A stretch of 56,154 nucleotides of DNA, from NCBI GenBank assembly GCA_015058955.1, contig SVBJ01000011.1, forward strand, positions 1 through 56,154, written 5' to 3'. Positions within the stretch are counted from its first letter, which is position 1. Each line of letters starts with the position of its first letter. The translations under genes were made by a program, and so were the position numbers. Of the stretch, positions 51,640-56,154 are shown piece by piece. The notes below the pieces were generated by a model, which ran no database searches, was not told the origin of the DNA, and saw nothing but the letters and a program-made list of their open reading frames with translations. Source of the stretch: Erysipelotrichaceae bacterium. GTDB taxonomy: Bacteria; Bacillota_I; Bacilli_A; Erysipelotrichales; Erysipelotrichaceae.

Positions 51640-51672
51640 AAAAAGCTGTCAGCTTGAATCTGACAGCATTTT
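51640..51672. terminator. Bidirectional terminator between MATE copy 2 and the CotH gene
   Basis: Stem GCTGTCAG/CTGACAGC with a 7-base loop and A- and T-runs on either side. Confidence 0.88.
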
Positions 51673-51679
51673 TGTCTGT

Positions 51680-54577
51680 TTATTTGTTGACCTTAATGGT
51701 TGGCTTTATGATCGTATCAAACAGTTTAAGTACACTGTTGTTGTCAATCAGCCGTTCACCGCCAAGTACGGTTGTTTTTATGATTGCATTCTCTGTGAAG
51801 AATGGTTTGACCAGAACGGTATCATTGGTTCTTCCTAACAGTACAGGTGAGCCTAAGGCATTGGCTAAGGTTCCACCGCATAAGCCATCAGGGAAGTTAT
51901 GTGAATATGATACTACGGCATTGTCAGCATCTTCGAAGAACTCTCTGGCAACATTCAGCGATGTCTCAAAGCGGTTGGCTCCGAATACTCTGGTAACCTT
52001 GCCGTATTTCCGTAGCCGTTTTTCAACGTTAGAATTTACCGCCCGGGTTCCGCCGATGATGTAGATGTTTTCCAGATTGGCTTTTTCCAGATATTCTGTC
52101 TGCTGTTGGGTAAGTGTATCCTTGACCAGCAGGATAGGGATATCTACGGCAGATGCACTCAGGGAATCTGCATAGCTGTTGCCGGTACATACCAGCAGAT
52201 CTGTTATTTCACCTTCGATTGCGTCAAGGATCTGCATGTTGGTTTCATAACGGGTAGCGCCGCTGATTCTGGTGGTTTCGGCTTTGATAGGTTTTAACAG
52301 ATCTTCACTGACAGCGTTCACTCCGCCAAGTACCAGAACCTTGCCGTTTTCGGTTATGTTGGCATTGATATATTCGGTTACTTTGGCAGCATTCTTATCA
52401 TTGATCAGCATGATTGGAGCATTCAAACTGTTGGCCAGATATGCTGAACATAAAGCATCAGGGAAGTTCTGACCGTCTGCCAGAATGAAGGTGTCAAATG
52501 ATGTTACATCGCGTAATGTCTTCAGTTTTTCTGCGATCTTAATGGCAGTGTCGTATCTGTTATTGCCATATAATCTGTTGATATCCGGAGTCAGCAGTGC
52601 TCTGTCAAGCCAGTCAACTCTTTCCTTGATCCAGTTGAACATGTAAGTGATGTTCTGCCAGTAACAGTCCCTGGTCAGCATGATGCCGGTAGCAGTGTTG
52701 AATTCGTGCAGGGTGTAGTTCATGTCTACAGACTGTTCGATCCACTTGGCTTTCTGATACCAGGTATCAGCTGTATCTTTGCTGAAGATTATTTCATCTA
52801 TGAGACTGCGCATTTCATTATTGTAGTACTCGTAAATTGCTTTCTGGAAGTCTGCGTTTTCCAACAGTTTCTTTCCAAGTCCTCTGACCAGCCATCCTTC
52901 TGGTGAATAGCTGTCATCTTCCGGATTAATACGGTCGGTTTCAGTCTCGACTCTTACTCCAAGTGAGGTATCACAGTCCCAGACAGGACCGGCATACAGC
53001 TTGTCTTCGTTTTCCGGTTTATATACGAAGGTAGAAGAAGTATATGTATCATTGTTTTTGTTCAACTGCATTAACATGAAATATCTGACAAATGAATCAC
53101 GGTCAATTACGTCAAAGATATTCTTAACATTCTTGAGATTTGTTTTGCCGTCATACACATATGACATGACATTTTCCATGAAATCACTGATGTATTCCAT
53201 GGCGGTTTTGGAGAGGTATTCCGGCTGCTTGGACACAAAGCGAGGGCTTCTGGCTATAAACCAGCTCTTTTCGGATTCATAGAACACATGGTCAATTTCC
53301 AGCAGATACCCGCCGGTAATGTTTTCAGGATCGGTAATGCCTTCGACATACTGAACATCACGGCCGTATTTGTTTTTAGTCATAACGACCGGAAGTTCAT
53401 CAAAGTCAACATCCGGATTGGCATCTTCAATGTCTTTTTCCAGATCATTGATTTCAACGCGTCCTTCACCTATTTCATTCTTTTCACACAGATAATAGGA
53501 ACCGCGGTATTCACCGTCATAATATAAATCAACCGTTTTACCTTCCGGAGTATTCGTTAAACCCATCTCATATGCAAAATCATATGATACTGAATTATGA
53601 AGCTGCGTGGAATCAAACGGCTCTGACAGTAACAGCCATTTTTTGGCTTTCTGCTTGCCGTCTTTTGGATCAAGCAGGTCAGCTTTCTTATCAAGCTTTA
53701 TCTGATACGGCTTCTTCGGATTAAAGCCACCCCAGGTCGTATTGCCTCTGCCCTTAATGGCTGAGACAGCACCTGAATATACTTCCTTCAGTTCAGAGTT
53801 GAACATCTGGAGAGAACCGGCTGCTTTCCGGTTATGATCAGGGTCGGATTCAATGTAGGCACGGCCTTTGTTTACCGGATCCTTACTGGTGAAGAATGCG
53901 GATTCCACGTTTTTGGAAACCATGATGCCTACGATGGCTTTTTCTGCATTTCCTGAAACCTTATAGTTGAATTCTACGAAATCAGCACCGCAGCTGACTG
54001 CACCCAGAAGGGGAGTCAGATCAGCAGGGGTGTCAGATGTCAGGGCAATGGCTTCGGTATCATTAAACGGACTTTTTACCGTGACATCAGTTACAGTTTC
54101 TTCATAACGGAAAATGATATTGGACAGGTCAGTACCGGCTGGGAAGAAGTAGTACAGTCTGGTTCTTCCCTGCTGAGGATGGAAAACCAGCTCTGTTTCT
54201 TCTGAAACAGCGATCACTGCTTCAATAGGCGGGGTAGGTTTTGTAACTGGCAAAGCCGGCAGATTTGCGGTTGTTTCGGCAACTTTCTCATCACTGACAT
54301 AAAGCTCAATGGTAAGATCCTTGTCAAACCACTCGTCAGGCATTTCTATGTAAGCCTGCCAGGCATCATCATAACTATACTCAGCTTCGATCTTCTCTCC
54401 GTTGACGGTATAGTAAGCTTCCTTGGTTTCTTCGGCTTCTGTTCTGAGATTAAGATGCTTATAATCAGAAGCCATCTTCCGCTCAATTGCAGGCTGTTCA
54501 TCAGCTTTAAAAACTGTTGCAGACAGACTGCAGAACCGTAAAAGAACAGACAGGATGATTATTATTTTCTTTTTCAT
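51680..54577 (-). CDS. Secreted CotH-kinase-family protein with three CWB2 repeats
   Basis: A 965-aa exported protein. Signal peptide (about 1-25), an N-terminal beta region (about 30-240), a CotH-type domain (about 240-660) with KGRGNTTWGGFNPKKPYQIKLD, WLLLSEPFDSTQLHN, GGYLLEIDH and WDCDTSLG (metal-binding Asp), then three putative cell-wall-binding type 2 repeats beginning near residues 670, 770 and 861 (LYGNNRYDTAIKIA, ISGATRYETNMQI, VFGANRFETSLNVA). CotH proteins are atypical protein kinases known from spore coats and Legionella-like effectors; here the protein should sit on the cell wall. GGAGG precedes the ATG. Confidence 0.92.
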   Translation of the reverse strand: MKKKIIIILSVLLRFCSLSATVFKADEQPAIERKMASDYKHLNLRTEAEETKEAYYTVNGEKIEAEYSYDDAWQAYIEMPDEWFDKDLTIELYVSDEKVAETTANLPALPVTKPTPPIEAVIAVSEETELVFHPQQGRTRLYYFFPAGTDLSNIIFRYEETVTDVTVKSPFNDTEAIALTSDTPADLTPLLGAVSCGADFVEFNYKVSGNAEKAIVGIMVSKNVESAFFTSKDPVNKGRAYIESDPDHNRKAAGSLQMFNSELKEVYSGAVSAIKGRGNTTWGGFNPKKPYQIKLDKKADLLDPKDGKQKAKKWLLLSEPFDSTQLHNSVSYDFAYEMGLTNTPEGKTVDLYYDGEYRGSYYLCEKNEIGEGRVEINDLEKDIEDANPDVDFDELPVVMTKNKYGRDVQYVEGITDPENITGGYLLEIDHVFYESEKSWFIARSPRFVSKQPEYLSKTAMEYISDFMENVMSYVYDGKTNLKNVKNIFDVIDRDSFVRYFMLMQLNKNNDTYTSSTFVYKPENEDKLYAGPVWDCDTSLGVRVETETDRINPEDDSYSPEGWLVRGLGKKLLENADFQKAIYEYYNNEMRSLIDEIIFSKDTADTWYQKAKWIEQSVDMNYTLHEFNTATGIMLTRDCYWQNITYMFNWIKERVDWLDRALLTPDINRLYGNNRYDTAIKIAEKLKTLRDVTSFDTFILADGQNFPDALCSAYLANSLNAPIMLINDKNAAKVTEYINANITENGKVLVLGGVNAVSEDLLKPIKAETTRISGATRYETNMQILDAIEGEITDLLVCTGNSYADSLSASAVDIPILLVKDTLTQQQTEYLEKANLENIYIIGGTRAVNSNVEKRLRKYGKVTRVFGANRFETSLNVAREFFEDADNAVVSYSHNFPDGLCGGTLANALGSPVLLGRTNDTVLVKPFFTENAIIKTTVLGGERLIDNNSVLKLFDTIIKPTIKVNK

Positions 54578-54611
54578 AAGTTAGACCTCCGGTCATATAA
54601 TCTACACATCA

Positions 54612-54620
54612 ATTATAGCA
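54612..54620 (-). promoter_or_regulatory. Extended -10 promoter of the CotH gene
   Basis: Minus strand TGC followed by TATAAT, about 35 bases before the ATG at 54577. No clear -35. Confidence 0.65.
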
Positions 54621-54644
54621 CATGTCATAGTGGCCAACACATTG

Positions 54645-54671
54645 TAAACAAAACCTTTCCGCTAGGAAAGG
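54645..54671 (-). terminator. Terminator of the M28 peptidase gene
   Basis: Minus strand stem CCTTTCC/GGAAAGG with a TAGC loop, followed by TTTTGTTT. Confidence 0.85.
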
Positions 54672-54680
54672 TCTGTCTGT

Positions 54681-55979
54681 TTATTTCTTTTCTTCTTTTT
54701 CTTTCTTTTTGCCTTTTTCAGGTTTTCCTTCGTTTCTGTCAGCCATGAATTTCTTCATTTCTTCCATGCGTTTGGTGACCTTATCAGCGAAGCGGCGAGG
54801 GATAGGGTTAACAGCGGCGTTGGCAATCTGATCAGCGAACTTTGCCACGAAGTTAAGGGTAATCATGAATGAATCAGGATCCAGATGATCCATGTTGTCA
54901 TGATGGTTGTGGATCTGAGCACCGCCGCGAGGATTCAGTCTGGCAAATGTGCAAGCCGGAACACCTGCATTGGCGAAGCTGCTTGAGTCTGATGAATACA
55001 TGCCAAGTTCTGCTTGGACCGGATAGTTTTCCAGATTTGCGAGATATTCAATGGCATGGAGAGTGTCCTCGCTGCAGGAGCAGCAGACATGTTCATAGCC
55101 AAGGGTGACACCTGTCATGTCGAAGTTGATGTTGAAAATGTATTTTCCCAGTTCATCCTTATGGGTTTCGCAGAACTTGCGGGAACCTACCAGTCCGATT
55201 TCCTCAGAACCGCACCAGATGAATTTCATGGTTCTTCTAGGTCTGTTTTCGTTGAAGTAATGCATAAGCTCCATGATGGTTATGGAGCCGGTACCGTTAT
55301 CCCAGCTTCCCTTTGAATAAGGAACTGAATCGTAGTGGGCACTGAAGGCGATGATCTCGTCTTTCAGATCTGTTCCTTCAATGGTTGCGATGACATTGTG
55401 AGAAGTACCTTTTTTCTTGCGGGTCTTTAATACCATTTTTACTTTGGTTGGATGGCATTTGACCAGTTTCTCTGCATCGTCAATGTGGATCTTCAGACCA
55501 GGAATAGGGCAGTCCTTGCCAAAGGCGTTAGCCGGTCTTAATTCGTGCTTGATGCTGTCTTCTTCATAGAAGTCACCGCCGATCATGATATAGCCTACGG
55601 CACCTTTTTCGGTGAGTTTCTTGATCTGGGCAGGGGTAACACGACCCTGGGTCAGAACGATGCAGTCCTTTATGTCGGTTAGATTGGCATCCAGACCGTC
55701 TTCAATGTACTTGAAGCCGGCAACCAGTCCGTCCTTTTTGGTGGCAGCTGTTCTGCCGATTCCGATTACCGGGAAACTGCAGTATTCAGGTTCAAGAACT
55801 TCCAGTGTAGCCTCACTGATGGCAGCTCCTTCGATTTCAAAGTCTTCAATTACGGCCTCAACACCTGCTTTAACAGCGGTATCCTTTAAGATATTGGCAG
55901 CCTTGAGTTCTTCCTTTGTACCGGCAACGCGGACAAAGCTGATTTCTTCCAGTAGATTCCATGCGCGATTTTTATCCAT
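54681..55979 (-). CDS. M28-family metallopeptidase
   Basis: A 432-aa zinc aminopeptidase without a signal peptide. A PA-like insert (about 50-190) is followed by the M28 core with all ligands: SAHYDS (His), WDNGTGS (Asp), GSEEIGLVGS (catalytic Glu and ligand Glu), NFDMTG (Asp) and HNHHDNMDHLD (His). The C-terminal 35 residues are a Lys/Glu-rich, disordered tail (EKGKKKEKEEKK), unusual for the family. A promoter and GAGGTG ribosome binding site stand upstream. The natural peptides are unknown; cytosolic location is inferred from the missing signal. Confidence 0.92.
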   Translation of the reverse strand: MDKNRAWNLLEEISFVRVAGTKEELKAANILKDTAVKAGVEAVIEDFEIEGAAISEATLEVLEPEYCSFPVIGIGRTAATKKDGLVAGFKYIEDGLDANLTDIKDCIVLTQGRVTPAQIKKLTEKGAVGYIMIGGDFYEEDSIKHELRPANAFGKDCPIPGLKIHIDDAEKLVKCHPTKVKMVLKTRKKKGTSHNVIATIEGTDLKDEIIAFSAHYDSVPYSKGSWDNGTGSITIMELMHYFNENRPRRTMKFIWCGSEEIGLVGSRKFCETHKDELGKYIFNINFDMTGVTLGYEHVCCSCSEDTLHAIEYLANLENYPVQAELGMYSSDSSSFANAGVPACTFARLNPRGGAQIHNHHDNMDHLDPDSFMITLNFVAKFADQIANAAVNPIPRRFADKVTKRMEEMKKFMADRNEGKPEKGKKKEKEEKK

Positions 55980-56004
55980 AAATACACCTCATTTATTGTC
56001 AATA

Positions 56005-56033
56005 ATTATAACACCGCTAAGTAAACAAGACAA
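56005..56033 (-). promoter_or_regulatory. M28 peptidase promoter
   Basis: Minus strand: TTGTCT (56028-56033), 17-bp spacer, TATAAT (56005-56010). Confidence 0.75.
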
Positions 56034-56059
56034 AGAATAAGCATTCAGTCATAAGAAAA

Positions 56060-56079
56060 CGCAGATTCAGATCTGCGTC
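56060..56079 (-). terminator. Hairpin with minus-strand T-run near the window edge
   Basis: ACGCAGAT/ATCTGCGT with a 4-base loop, followed on the minus strand by TTTTC. It probably ends a gene or RNA outside the window. Beyond it, 56088-56141 holds another imperfect inverted repeat (AAAG, CGAT, TATG pairing with CATA, ATCG, CTTT). No coding frame continues through to the window end. Confidence 0.5.
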
Positions 56080-56154
56080 AGATTGTTGACAAAGTCGATT
56101 TTTATGGACGATCTGGTTCATAAAGATCGGCTTTTCATTATGGATTACAGATCA

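Overview
The window reads as chromosomal DNA of a low-to-mid GC Firmicute. The rpsF-ssb-rpsR / yybS-gdpP-rplI-dnaB-walJ-mnmG cluster, a T-box leader, a one-piece tmRNA, FtsEX with a coiled-coil M23 hydrolase, and strong AGGAGG ribosome binding sites all fit. The fermentative D-lactate dehydrogenase, the fused glycolytic enzymes and overall protein character suggest the Erysipelotrichia; this placement is inferred, not proven. No integrase, transposase, CRISPR array or rRNA/tRNA gene was seen.

Layout. 0-3.8 kb (minus): rhomboid protease and an HPr domain fused to D-lactate dehydrogenase, then a stomatin/NfeD membrane pair with a small unknown protein. 3.8-7.1 kb (plus): an operon of four reductase-like or membrane genes (flavin reductase with a PCP_red-like tail, NAD(P)-binding SDR, steroid-5-alpha-reductase-like membrane protein, unknown membrane protein) behind a perfect 18-bp palindrome. 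7.1-9.9 kb: ispD, an aminopeptidase P, a PAP2 phosphatase. 9.9-19.9 kb: ribosomal/replication cluster rpsF-ssb-rpsR, yybS-like, gdpP, rplI, dnaB, an M23 peptidase, walJ, mnmG, many genes overlapping. 19.9-26.9 kb: a single-chain phosphoglycerate kinase-triosephosphate isomerase, a flavoredoxin-like gene, a divergent pair (stand-alone E2-like acyltransferase plus GNAT, and a lipoamide-dehydrogenase-like flavoprotein), enolase. 27-30.8 kb: a secreted/membrane unknown, cyclophilin, smpB, secG, a zinc-ribbon protein, an ICMT-like membrane protein. 30.8-34.3 kb: a T-box leader (probable Arg specifier) in front of an MBL-fold hydrolase and a polar amino-acid ABC transporter. 34.3-38.9 kb: SDR epimerase-like gene, lemA-DUF2207-tiny lipoprotein, YitT-like protein. 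38.9-47.3 kb: ftsE-ftsX-M23 hydrolase-S41 protease-uvrB-maf-MATE, largely one transcription unit. 47.3-47.7 kb: tmRNA. 47.7-50.2 kb: AT-rich accessory patch with five small unknown or poorly known genes just 3' of the tmRNA. 50.2-56.1 kb: a second, paralogous MATE pump, a large secreted CotH-type protein with cell-wall-binding repeats, and an M28 peptidase.

How the parts fit. Several genes concern lower glycolysis and its outlet: PGK-TIM, enolase and a lactate dehydrogenase physically joined to the PTS carrier HPr, which could tie lactate formation to the PEP/pyruvate state. A second theme is the cell envelope: FtsEX-activated hydrolase, S41 protease with a peptidoglycan-binding tail, LysM-G5-M23 peptidase, WalJ, GdpP, LemA/DUF2207 and the CotH/CWB2 surface protein. 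The strongest novelty candidates are the HPr-D-LDH fusion (His15 kept, Ser46 lost), the PGK-TIM fusion with an anomalous TTT TTG junction, the four-gene reductase operon with its palindrome, and the tmRNA-adjacent accessory patch.
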